Shown here: one piece after another, positions 1 through 8,289 of the stretch
How the letters are laid out: each line of letters starts with the position of its first letter
How positions within the stretch are numbered: position 1 is the first letter of the stretch
Assembly: GCA_001871195.1 (NCBI GenBank)
Contig: MNXA01000013.1
Span: forward strand, 1 to 59,917
Reading direction: 5' to 3'
DNA from: Zetaproteobacteria bacterium CG1_02_55_237
GTDB taxonomy: Bacteria > Pseudomonadota > Zetaproteobacteria > Mariprofundales > Mariprofundaceae
Length of the DNA: 59,917 bases
Notes under the pieces: generated by a model
Database searches by the model: none
Told to the model about the DNA's origin: nothing
Seen by the model: the letters and a program-made list of their open reading frames with translations, nothing else
Program-made: the position numbers and the translations under genes

Positions 1-284
<284 letters not shown>

Positions 285-287
285 GTA

Positions 288-563
288 TTGGTCATTCGAT
301 CAAATAAGATATCTGATCATTGGAAAGAAAAGGTCGTGCTGGTCTATGCCAAGAAGATTGCAGTCAACAGTGTTATGTTGGGCGTCTACTTTGCAGTTAT
401 TGCAGGCGCTATTTATATAGCTATTTTGTTGGCAGATGTGATTGCAGTGAAAGATTTAAGTGTGGAGGAGTTCTTTTTATCATCACAAGGATTATTGCTG
501 GTAAGTATAACGTCTATGTTTTACTTCTATGCGCGAGTCCGCTTTGTCAGAAACCAACTATAG
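288..563 (+). CDS. Small two-helix membrane protein of unknown function, possibly 5'-truncated
   Basis: I do not recognise this 91-residue protein. It has a basic N-terminus, one clear hydrophobic helix at about residues 29-53, a short acidic linker and a second helix at about 68-83, ending in a basic tail. This looks like an inner-membrane hairpin. The only start available at the 5' end is TTG at 288, four bases from the IS3 terminus and with no ribosome-binding site, and the frame stays open into the IS. The original start was therefore probably lost, or an internal start such as the ATG at 375 is used. The 3' end overlaps the sulfotransferase gene by 35 bases, which suggests the two were an original pair. 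Base composition is distinctly A+T-rich, as in the next gene. Confidence 0.5.
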   Translation: MVIRSNKISDHWKEKVVLVYAKKIAVNSVMLGVYFAVIAGAIYIAILLADVIAVKDLSVEEFFLSSQGLLLVSITSMFYFYARVRFVRNQL

Positions 564-1626
564 TTTTATCGAAAGAAAACTTCATTATCTTGCCCTAGGA
601 TTGGAGTCTGTGGCAGAAATGTCCTTCGCGCTTGAAAAAGCGCTGTGGAGGCCAAGTGAGTCAAATGTCTCAGAAAAACCTCATGTTTTTATAGCTGGCT
701 TGGCACGTGCAGGGACTACAATATTAATGAAGGCCTTTTACGATACTGGGAGGTATAGATCCTTAACGTACCGGGATATGCCATTTGTTCTGATGCCTGG
801 AACATGGAGCAGGATATCCTCATCTTTTCGCAAGCATAAAGATGAGGAGGAGAGGTCTCACGGCGACAGTGTCATGGTCAATTTCGACAGCCCTGAGGCT
901 CTAGAAGAAGTTTTTTGGCGGATATTTACCGGTGATGCGTACCTTTATAAGGATAGGCTTAAGCCATACCAAGCCACTTCTGAGCAGTTGCGGCTTTTTC
1001 GACAATATGTGAATGCAATAGTGCATAGCTCCGGGGAAAATCAAGGTGTGAGCTATCTATCCAAAAACAACAACAACATCCTTCGATTACCATCAATAAG
1101 AAAAGCATTTCCAGAAGCGGTAATATTGATCCCTTTCCGTGACCCGTTGCAGCATGCGTTTTCCCTTAGAAAACAGCATGAGAATTTTCTTGCCAAGCAA
1201 AAGGAAGATGATTTTTCAGTAAAATATATGACTTGGTTGGCCCACCATGAGTTTGGCCTTGATCATCGCCCATTTCGGTTTAACAAAGCTGAGACGGGAC
1301 TCCCATCTAATTATAAAACGGAAAATTTGGAGTATTGGCTGCTTATTTGGATTAACACATATAAATATCTTCTTGAGAATAAGCCTGAGAATGCAATCTT
1401 TGTGGCTTATGAAGCTCTCTGTAGAGCGCCCGACAAAGTATTGGGGGACCTTTTCATGATTGCTGGTTTCTCGCAATCGGATGCCAGCAATAATACGGAT
1501 ATCAACCTGCGCAATTCAGTTGTTCCAGATCAGGTAGTCCAGCACCTGTATATACTTGCAAGAGACATGTACGAAGAGCTTTGCGCACAATTTGAAGTGG
1601 GCCTCAAAAACAGGACGGTTTGCTAA
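529..1626 (+). CDS. Sulfotransferase family protein, 3' end abuts an IS remnant
   Basis: This is a probable PAPS-dependent sulfotransferase of 365 residues acting on a carbohydrate or lipid acceptor. The 5'-phosphosulfate-binding loop is visible as FIAGLARAGTT (about residues 53-63). The 3'-phosphate site appears as IPFRDPLQHAFS (about residues 200-211), with the Arg and Ser expected in the family. No signal peptide or membrane helix is evident, so it should be cytoplasmic. The gene is much richer in A+T than those from 30 kb onward, pointing to separate transfer. The stop TAA at 1624-1626 lies inside the putative inverted repeat of the following IS remnant, so the natural C-terminus may have been cut off. 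In a polysaccharide locus, sulfation of the glycan is the simplest role, but the acceptor is unknown. Confidence 0.82.
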   Translation: MRESALSETNYSFIERKLHYLALGLESVAEMSFALEKALWRPSESNVSEKPHVFIAGLARAGTTILMKAFYDTGRYRSLTYRDMPFVLMPGTWSRISSSFRKHKDEEERSHGDSVMVNFDSPEALEEVFWRIFTGDAYLYKDRLKPYQATSEQLRLFRQYVNAIVHSSGENQGVSYLSKNNNNILRLPSIRKAFPEAVILIPFRDPLQHAFSLRKQHENFLAKQKEDDFSVKYMTWLAHHEFGLDHRPFRFNKAETGLPSNYKTENLEYWLLIWINTYKYLLENKPENAIFVAYEALCRAPDKVLGDLFMIAGFSQSDASNNTDINLRNSVVPDQVVQHLYILARDMYEELCAQFEVGLKNRTVC

Positions 1627-1666
1627 GGTGGATTAAGGTGTACTTTTTCGGACAAAGGAGAGGCGT

Positions 1667-1915
1667 ATGCCACGGAAGAGTTACAGCAAGGAGTTCAAGG
1701 CTCAGGTTGCACTGGATGCGTTCAAGGGGCAGAAGGTGGTAGCCGAGATTTCGTCGGAACATGGGGTTCACCCGAATCAGGCTGGTCAGTGGAAGAGTCA
1801 CGCACTAGCCTGGCTGTCGGAGTCATTTTCACGAGGCAAGAGCCACGATGTTGAATCGCTTGAGCACGAGCGTGCCCGGCTATACTCACAGGCAAGGCGT
1901 TCACTGGTGTGCTGA
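1667..1915 (+). pseudogene. IS3-family OrfA remnant (N-terminal helix-turn-helix part)
   Basis: The first 60-70 residues match the N-terminal region of IS3 OrfA proteins (HTH_Tnp_1 type), beginning MPRKSYSKEFKAQVALDA and running to HERARLYSQ. In intact relatives a leucine-zipper segment follows. Here the sequence instead jumps near 1885 into the OrfB region, reads out of frame and stops at 1915. It starts at an ATG with AAAGGAGAGG just upstream. It is a decayed fragment with no expected transposition activity. Confidence 0.8.
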
Positions 1916-2187
1916 AGGTGGTGAATGACATCAGGATCAACATGGACGGCAAGGGTTGCTGGATGGACAACGTCTTCATTGAGTGGCTGTGGCGTTCTGT
2001 GAAGTACGAAGAGGTGTACATCAAGGAATACGATTCAGTAACCGGGCTGGTTCAGTTACTGAAACAGTATTTTAACTTCTTCAACTTCGAGCGGCCATAT
2101 CAGGCGCTGGATGGAAAAACGCTCGCCGAGCTATACTTTCGGCATAGCGGCGCCCCTGAAGGCCGCATGAGATGGATAAGACAGTGA
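1909..2187 (+). pseudogene. IS3-family OrfB remnant (C-terminal part of the integrase core)
   Basis: The 92 codons correspond to the C-terminal end of OrfB. DGKGCWMDNVFIEWLWRS holds the conserved DN and the third catalytic Glu, followed by KYEEVY and FNFERPYQALDGKTL, all typical of the family. The first two catalytic aspartates are absent because the N-terminal part of OrfB and the end of OrfA have been deleted. A few extra bases near 1893-1900 also shift the frame at the junction. Non-functional. Confidence 0.82.
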
Positions 2188-2253
2188 GGAGTACACTTAA
2201 ATGACCGCTCAAGCTGTCCCACTGATGGGATCCACCTCAGTTTATCAAGAAAT

Positions 2254-4047
2254 ATGCGGAGAGGGGATTTGAGAGACAGCTATTCCCCCGATCGCCATTA
2301 TTTCTTTTCCCATCTTAAAAAACCTGTTTTCCTAAGCAGGCATATCGGTTTTCTGCTGTCTTCTGTGCTTGGCAGGTTTCTGACTCGCATGCGACTGTTG
2401 CGTCGTGCGCCGCATCAGGGAAGTAAACAATGGCCGGCGAAGATACTTCGCAAGCGGACCCTGAACGTTTCCGCCCCTGAATGTGGATTGCTATTACCCC
2501 GCTATGTCATTGCAGGAGTTTCCGGGGAGCTTGCCCGAAAAAGGGCCGAGGAATTACAGGAAATCACAGCTGCTGCAATATTGGATCAACACCAAGATGC
2601 CGAGGTGTATCTCTCGGAACAACGCTGGAGTTGGCTTCTGGACAGCATGTTAAACATGGATGCAGAGCCTGAGGTGGCTTTGGAAAGAATCGAGGGCTGG
2701 ATAAGCACTCATCAGGATTACGAGGACAGCGCGTGGGAGACATATTCCACCTGTGAGCGGGTCGTCAACGCACTCACGTTTCTGGCGATGCTGCCCGATA
2801 GTCGGGCCGCGGTCTTGGTTACCCCTCAATTCTCCTGTTTTCTTGCGCATTCCCTGACATGGATATATCAGCATCTGGAGTACTATGGCGAGCAGAAGAC
2901 GAATAATCATCTGCTCAATAATGCAAGGGCGCTGATCGTTGGTGGGGTTGCTCTGGGCCATGATGAGTCCATTGAAGCCGGGATGAACCTGTTGCATGCC
3001 TTCCTGCCCCGATTGGTCAACGATGAGGGGTTTCTAAGGGAACGATCCAGTCATTATCAACTGGTTATACTTAACTGGTTGCTTGATGCCCTTAAGTTTC
3101 TCGAATGCAGGGAAAGCAGCGACTCTTCACATATATGCTTTCTGTCTTCCTATGTGCAACGCATGTCGGATGTGGCAAACATGTTATTGGATGGTTCGGG
3201 GCAATTGCTGGCGACCATCGGCGATGTATCCCCCGATTTTTCTCCGCTTCAGTCTGCTTTGCGATATCATCTGCTTTTTCCGGACTATGCAACAGGGGAG
3301 AAGACTGCTGAATCCGGGGTGCGGGGAGGCTGGTATCGTCTTAATTCCGCTTCGGGTGCAGTGCTTGGTAATTGTGCGGTCGGTTCGTTTCCTGCCAGTT
3401 TTCCGACGCATGGTCATAATGACATGGTTTCTTTTGTTTGGTCAGAGGATGGGGATATTGTTCTTACCGACCCGGGGCGTGCCCGTTACACACCTGACGC
3501 TGTTTCGCTGTTCCAGAAAAGCGCAGCCGCTCACAATGTGCCTTTGATAAATGGGTTTTCGCCTTTTTGCGAGACCTTGCTTCCCAATGGTCAGTGGTGG
3601 CCGGTTCCATATGCCAGGGCAGGTGTTGATGTAAGCAGCGAAAATGGAGGCATAGTAATCTCACATAATGGTTTTTCGCGTTCGACACCTGTCCTTTGTC
3701 ACAGACGGTCCATCAACCTGCAACAGCATGGCCTAGTGGTGGAAGATGTACTGGATGGGGTGGGAACTGTCGACGCTGACTTTTTATGGCACTTCGGTTC
3801 CTTGTTTGACACCTTTGATGAGGAGCAAATGATGGTTCGTGGAACTCAGGGTCGATCGGTTAGCATAAGTGTTGCGGGTTCACAGAACCAACAGGGAAAC
3901 CTGACGGCCGAATGGCAGGCAACACCTCTTATCGAATCACCCTGTTACGGATTGGAGAAGGCATCATTGGGTGTGTGTTTTAGCCTTCGGCTTACCCTCC
4001 CTGCAACGATAAAAACGAAATTCGTGGTATCAAAATGTGCGGAATAG
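2254..4047 (+). CDS. Heparinase II/III-like polysaccharide lyase family protein
   Basis: This 597-residue protein resembles the heparinase II/III and alginate-lyase-like proteins often found inside exopolysaccharide loci. An N-terminal helical part (about 80-340) is followed by a beta-rich C-terminal part containing PTHGHNDMVSF and LTDPGRARY (about 386-415), the most characteristic stretch of the family. The C-terminal part also holds NVPLINGFSPF and HRRSINLQQHG. The first 60 residues are very basic and have no clear signal peptide. ATG 2254 has a poor ribosome site, whereas an in-frame TTG at 2269 has GGAGAGGGG at 2258-2266, so translation may begin there. The frame is open upstream into the IS remnant, so the N-terminus may be altered. 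The gene overlaps asnB by 13 bases. Whether it cleaves or modifies the glycan is not known. Confidence 0.75.
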   Translation: MRRGDLRDSYSPDRHYFFSHLKKPVFLSRHIGFLLSSVLGRFLTRMRLLRRAPHQGSKQWPAKILRKRTLNVSAPECGLLLPRYVIAGVSGELARKRAEELQEITAAAILDQHQDAEVYLSEQRWSWLLDSMLNMDAEPEVALERIEGWISTHQDYEDSAWETYSTCERVVNALTFLAMLPDSRAAVLVTPQFSCFLAHSLTWIYQHLEYYGEQKTNNHLLNNARALIVGGVALGHDESIEAGMNLLHAFLPRLVNDEGFLRERSSHYQLVILNWLLDALKFLECRESSDSSHICFLSSYVQRMSDVANMLLDGSGQLLATIGDVSPDFSPLQSALRYHLLFPDYATGEKTAESGVRGGWYRLNSASGAVLGNCAVGSFPASFPTHGHNDMVSFVWSEDGDIVLTDPGRARYTPDAVSLFQKSAAAHNVPLINGFSPFCETLLPNGQWWPVPYARAGVDVSSENGGIVISHNGFSRSTPVLCHRRSINLQQHGLVVEDVLDGVGTVDADFLWHFGSLFDTFDEEQMMVRGTQGRSVSISVAGSQNQQGNLTAEWQATPLIESPCYGLEKASLGVCFSLRLTLPATIKTKFVVSKCAE

Positions 4048-5894
4048 CCGGAATTATCAGATTTGATGGCAGACCTGTAGAGGTCGATGGTATGACCGAG
4101 ATGTTGCGCAGGCTGGAGCATCGAGGGCGGGACCATTGCGGCATGGCCGGTGGCGTTTTTGATGCCTCCGGAATATCGAGAAAGGATGTCGCCTTAGGGC
4201 ATAGGCGCCTGTCAATTATCGACCTGTCGGAAGAGGCCGATCAGCCGATGAGCTATGATGCTGGGCGACTTTGGTTGGCCTTTAACGGTGAAATATATAA
4301 TTATCTGGAGCTTCGGGCGTCCTTGAAAGCTGAAGGGTTTGCATTCAAGACTGACTCGGACACTGAAGTGGTTCTGGCTGCCTATGACTGCTGGGGCGAT
4401 TCCTGTGTGGAGCATCTTAACGGCATGTTTTCTTTTGCTCTATGGGATGTTGCCAGAGAACGGTTGTTTTGTGCGCGTGACCACCTTGGTATAAAGCCGT
4501 TTTATTATATCCATACTGACGAGTATTTTGTTTTTGCTTCAGAATCGAAGGCTTTGCAGCCATATCATGGAAATCGAATCAATCAGGACAGCCTGGCTGC
4601 CTATCTGCTTGCCCTGTATATCCCGTCTGACTGGAGTATTTTTGCGGGTGTAAAAAAGCTTCTCCCCGGCCATTTTGCAGAGGTGAAGCCTTCCTCCGAA
4701 GTTGCGATTCGACGATATTGGTGTGTGGAAAAGTTTGCAGATGTGGCTGATACATCAACGAACAGGGAAGCTTTGGAACGTGTTTTGAGGCAATCAATCT
4801 CCAGGCAACTCAGAAGTGATGTTCCTGTGGGAGCATTGCTTTCCGGGGGAGTGGACAGTGGCATGATTGTGGCGCTTGCCTCCCAGGAGAGGCCTGAACT
4901 TCATACCTACAGCGTGGGATTTGAAGGTCTGGCAGTAAATGAGCTTTCGGCTGCTGCAGATGTGGCAGCAAGATATAAGACGCAACATCATGAAGCCCTG
5001 ATTACCGGCCGGCAGGCCATTGATTATCTTGATAAGGCGATTGCACATCATAGCGAGCCAATTGCGGACCCGGCAATTGTGCCGTCCTATGTGCTTTCTG
5101 GCATGGCGGCAGGTGATGGTGTAAAGGTTCTTCTTAGTGGAACGGGAGGGGATGAAATATTCGGAGGGTATGAGCGATATGCCGGTGGTGCCACTATGCA
5201 GCGGCGCTTGCTTAGTCGGTTTCCTGAATCGGTTCGAAGGATGGCAGGTTGTTTGTTTCCTGCATCATCAAAAATGGGTGCAAGATTGAAGAATTCCTAT
5301 CTTGATATGATGTTTACCACATCGGGAAACTTCGACCTATGTGCAGGGAAGCTTGCAGATGACCAGCGTCTGACGGAGTTTCTTGCTCGTCTGGCAGCTT
5401 CATTTCCAATACCTTCCGGGCATGAAAAGCGGTCTCTTCTGTATAAGCAGATGGGTTTTGATATGCATGTCTATCTTCCCGATGAGCTCCTGTTTCTCTT
5501 CGATCAGATGACCATGGCCCACACCATAGAGGGGCGTGTTCCTTTGCTTGATGTGCAGGTTACCGAACTGGCTTTCCGGTTTCCCGAGTCCAGTCACGTG
5601 AGGGGAGAAGGAACCAAGATTCTCTTCAGGGAGATAGCCGAGGATTTTCTTGGCCATGAGCACGTCTGGCGTAAAAAACAGGGTTTCGCAGGGCCGGTTC
5701 CATGGTGGGTCGGGGAGAACTCCCGTCTTTTCAGTGAAGTGGCTCTTTCGGCATGTGAGATTCCGGGAATGGAGATGCTTCGCGGCATGGCAACCCGACT
5801 GGCTGATCAGCAATCGGGCCTGGGGCTGATGGACTCTCATGCAGTCTTTATTCTCTACTGTCTGCGTCGCTGGTACGACAGTCTGCAGGGTTGA
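4035..5894 (+). CDS. asnB: Asparagine synthetase-like glutamine amidotransferase (first copy)
   Basis: This 619-residue protein has the AsnB layout. An N-terminal class II glutaminase domain (2-210) starts with Met-Cys-Gly, so Cys2 can serve as nucleophile, and FNGEIYN lies near residue 80. The synthetase domain has the ATP-pyrophosphatase loop LSGGVDSG (about 270) and a second ATP-contact segment, LSGTGGDEIFGGYERY (about 369-384). In family terms it forms an amide from a carboxylate using glutamine and ATP. In polysaccharide loci such proteins may amidate uronic or amino-acid substituents rather than make free asparagine. The 13-base overlap with the heparinase-like gene suggests coupled translation. 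A second homologue lies at 20604-22577. Confidence 0.88.
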   Translation: MCGIAGIIRFDGRPVEVDGMTEMLRRLEHRGRDHCGMAGGVFDASGISRKDVALGHRRLSIIDLSEEADQPMSYDAGRLWLAFNGEIYNYLELRASLKAEGFAFKTDSDTEVVLAAYDCWGDSCVEHLNGMFSFALWDVARERLFCARDHLGIKPFYYIHTDEYFVFASESKALQPYHGNRINQDSLAAYLLALYIPSDWSIFAGVKKLLPGHFAEVKPSSEVAIRRYWCVEKFADVADTSTNREALERVLRQSISRQLRSDVPVGALLSGGVDSGMIVALASQERPELHTYSVGFEGLAVNELSAAADVAARYKTQHHEALITGRQAIDYLDKAIAHHSEPIADPAIVPSYVLSGMAAGDGVKVLLSGTGGDEIFGGYERYAGGATMQRRLLSRFPESVRRMAGCLFPASSKMGARLKNSYLDMMFTTSGNFDLCAGKLADDQRLTEFLARLAASFPIPSGHEKRSLLYKQMGFDMHVYLPDELLFLFDQMTMAHTIEGRVPLLDVQVTELAFRFPESSHVRGEGTKILFREIAEDFLGHEHVWRKKQGFAGPVPWWVGENSRLFSEVALSACEIPGMEMLRGMATRLADQQSGLGLMDSHAVFILYCLRRWYDSLQG

Positions 5895-5900
5895 TGAGAG

Positions 5901-6797
5901 ATGAATTTGCCGAAAATAAGTGTTGTGATTCCTACCAGAAACAGGCTTCCTCGATTGATGAAGGCCGTTGATTCAGTGTTGTCACAAAGCGAGAAATCTT
6001 TTGAGGTTATCGTTGTTGATGATGGGTCGACTGATGGGACGAGGAAGTTTCTTTCCGAGTTGGCGCTCAGGGATGAAAGGGTGCGGCCAATATTTAACGA
6101 GGTGTCTGCAGGGGGGGCTGGTGCGAGAAATATTGGTATCGGCGCATCACTGGGGGAGTTGATTGCATTTCTTGATGACGATGATGAGTGGCTTCCCGAC
6201 AAACTGGAAAAGCAGCAGTGTCTTTTACAGGCGAATGTTGATGCTGTTGCCTGCAGTTGTAGCTATTGGCGATGCTATCCATCGGGAAAAACCATGCTTG
6301 CTAACGTCCCTTCAGAAATCACATTTGAAGATCTGCTGCGGGGGAGTGTAATGGCCGGTGCCTCCATGTGCATGTGCAGGGCGCATACATTAAGGTCTGT
6401 GGATGGCTATGATCGAATTTTGAGAAGCGGACAGGATTGGGATCTGTGGACGCGTCTTAGCCGGGTTGGCAAGGTGATCAGTTGCTCCGAGCCGCTCGTT
6501 TTATACCATGTTCATGAAGAACCGAGAATTTCGACCGATATGAATGCCCAATATCAGGGGGCGAGAAGGTTTTATTTCAAGTACAGGGGGGATATGAGTG
6601 ACGAAATTCGTAATTTTCGACTTTCTCACCTCTACTACATCATGTCCAGACAGAGGAGAAAAGTCCGCTACCGCCTTAAATATCTCAGCTATTCGTGGCA
6701 TTTCGGTCGTGGCATGAAGGCAATGAAATTGGCTCTGAGCGGATGTTATTACATTGTAAAGGAAGCCTTACGATCTTTTACGCATAGGGAAGGGTGA
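5901..6797 (+). CDS. Family 2 glycosyltransferase
   Basis: This 298-residue protein has a GT-A fold. It shows the opening strand SVVIPTRNR, the nucleotide site VVDDGSTDGT (about residues 32-41) and FLDDDDEW (about 90-97), which holds the metal-binding DxD. GQDWDLWTRLS near 175 is the usual acceptor-side region with the catalytic Asp. It has no membrane helix and ends in a basic tail that may touch the inner membrane. It begins six bases after asnB and ends one base before the polymerase gene, so it belongs to the same operon. It should add one sugar to the lipid-linked repeat unit on the cytoplasmic side. Donor and acceptor cannot be read from the sequence. Confidence 0.88.
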   Translation: MNLPKISVVIPTRNRLPRLMKAVDSVLSQSEKSFEVIVVDDGSTDGTRKFLSELALRDERVRPIFNEVSAGGAGARNIGIGASLGELIAFLDDDDEWLPDKLEKQQCLLQANVDAVACSCSYWRCYPSGKTMLANVPSEITFEDLLRGSVMAGASMCMCRAHTLRSVDGYDRILRSGQDWDLWTRLSRVGKVISCSEPLVLYHVHEEPRISTDMNAQYQGARRFYFKYRGDMSDEIRNFRLSHLYYIMSRQRRKVRYRLKYLSYSWHFGRGMKAMKLALSGCYYIVKEALRSFTHREG

Positions 6798-6798
6798 A

Positions 6799-8205
6799 AT
6801 GGTAGTGACTTCATTGCTTAGACGTATCAGAGAGGCTTCATGGGCGGAATGGCTTTTTGCTTTGATCGTCTGGTGCTTCGTACTTGAGTATGCGACCTAT
6901 CTTATCCGTGATGACTTGGCTGACAAGCTGATCAAATTAGTGATGTTTTCTTGTATGTTTCTTATGGCTTTCTCCTGGCGGGCTTTATTCGAGTTCAGGG
7001 AGAGACAGTTGTTGCTTATTTTCAGCATCCTGTTTGCATCTGTAGCGCTGCCCTCGCTTGTCGGTATGGATGCAACCGGATTGCTGCAGTGGGGAAAACA
7101 TGCCTTCATGGCCATGGTTCTTGTTTTTGTCCTGATGCGCGAGGAACAGGTTGAGGGGCAGATTTCCCTGGTTATTGGCCTCTACCTGTTTATTGCTGCA
7201 CTTTTTTCCCTGCAGGCGATTTCAGGGTTTTTGTTGGTTCTCTTTGATGGGCTGGATATCAACACCTTTGTCGAGATTGGCAGAAGGCCGGGGCAGGTCG
7301 CCAGGGATTTAGGTTTGTTCGGTTATGCCAATGCACTTCAAAACCCAGTTGAGGGCGTTTGGGTGCTTCGCGCCCAGGGATGGTTTGTTGAACCCTCTAT
7401 TTTGGGGGCTTTCCTAGTTTTTCCTGCCTTTGTGAGCTATGGAATCTTTCGCGATGATAAGCGTTTTTCGTTCCTCTTTCTCGCGATGATTGCTTTCCTG
7501 GCAATCATCCTCACTTTCTCTTTGGCTGGGTATTTTGCGATTCTTGCCGGTGTTCTGTTTTTACTTCTCTCCAAGCCGCTTTATCGACTCCTGAAGGGTT
7601 CTCGATTTTCTGTTTTCCTTTATGCGACTATTATTCTGGCGGTTTTTGGTGTGTGTGCGAAAGGCATGTTGCATGCCGGTGTGATTATGAATGAAATCAA
7701 TCTTGCCCTTGTTCAGGAGATAAGTACTGAGTCGGAGACAATGAGTTCTCACGATCCGGCGTCTCGTGATGTGGCGTCTCGTGATGTGGCCGCGTCCATG
7801 ACCAAGATGTTTGCCCGAGATACCCATGGACAAAGTGGGCGTCTTTTTCGCGAAATTTATGCAGCCAATTACTATATCTCGAGCATTATAGAACACCCTC
7901 TCGGTATTGGGCTTGGGCGCACGCTGGGTACCAGCAGAGAGAATAGTGCGAATGCGCTTTTCTTCTGGGCTATCTCCGGAGGCTTGTTTTCATTGCTAGT
8001 GCTGATTCTTTTTTTCTGGCACATTTTTAGCCGTTATTGTCATCCTTTATTGATGAGCCAGGTCAGTATTCAGCGTTGTGTGGCGGCATCCTTTGTCGGG
8101 CATGCCATTCATGATCTGTCCTATGGCAACTGGCTGGCTCCGTTTTTTCTGATTCACCTTGCTGTTCTTGTGACTCTGTCCTGGAGAATGGATCAGGATG
8201 CATAA
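6799..8205 (+). CDS. Wzy-like O-antigen/EPS polymerase, integral membrane protein
   Basis: This 468-residue protein has roughly ten or more hydrophobic segments and a long hydrophilic loop at about residues 300-365. The segment QGWFVEPSILGAFL (about 194-207) matches the EPS motif that recurs in Wzy-type polymerases, and HPLGIGLGRT follows the large loop. The family joins repeat units in the periplasm after Wzx flipping. The large loop carries three tandem five-residue units of the form S-x-D-x-A, encoded by a 15-bp repeat at 7747-7791. Start is ATG 6799, one base after the preceding stop. A WaaL-type ligase is the alternative, but the setting with a flippase and many transferases favours a polymerase. 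Confidence 0.75.
   Translation: MVVTSLLRRIREASWAEWLFALIVWCFVLEYATYLIRDDLADKLIKLVMFSCMFLMAFSWRALFEFRERQLLLIFSILFASVALPSLVGMDATGLLQWGKHAFMAMVLVFVLMREEQVEGQISLVIGLYLFIAALFSLQAISGFLLVLFDGLDINTFVEIGRRPGQVARDLGLFGYANALQNPVEGVWVLRAQGWFVEPSILGAFLVFPAFVSYGIFRDDKRFSFLFLAMIAFLAIILTFSLAGYFAILAGVLFLLLSKPLYRLLKGSRFSVFLYATIILAVFGVCAKGMLHAGVIMNEINLALVQEISTESETMSSHDPASRDVASRDVAASMTKMFARDTHGQSGRLFREIYAANYYISSIIEHPLGIGLGRTLGTSRENSANALFFWAISGGLFSLLVLILFFWHIFSRYCHPLLMSQVSIQRCVAASFVGHAIHDLSYGNWLAPFFLIHLAVLVTLSWRMDQDA
7747..7791 (+). repeat. 15-bp tandem repeat, three copies, inside the polymerase gene
   Basis: Three consecutive 15-base units start at 7747, 7762 and 7777. The second and third differ only in the last base (TCTCGTGATGTGGCG versus the same ending in GCC). 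The first is diverged at four positions. Because the unit is a multiple of three, copy-number change would add or remove five residues (S-R-D-V-A) without a frameshift. Confidence 0.9.
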
Positions 8206-8289
8206 GGGTTATGTTTCTGTTCAGTCAGGTTGCTTGTTTGCACATGCAGTTTGCTACATAACGGCAAGTTGCGGGTCGTTTGATTTCTG

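Larger units (their letters stand above)
1623..2240 (+). mobile_element. Internally deleted IS3-type insertion sequence remnant
   Basis: The ends carry an imperfect inverted repeat: CTAAGGTGGAT at 1623-1633 and ATCCACCTCAG at 2230-2240, which matches 10 of 11 bases when reversed. Between them lie the start of an OrfA-like gene and the end of an OrfB-like gene. About 600 bp remain where a complete IS3 element has about 1.2-1.5 kb. I see no convincing target-site duplication. The element cannot encode a working transposase but keeps both ends, so it could in principle be moved by a related intact copy. Confidence 0.75.
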
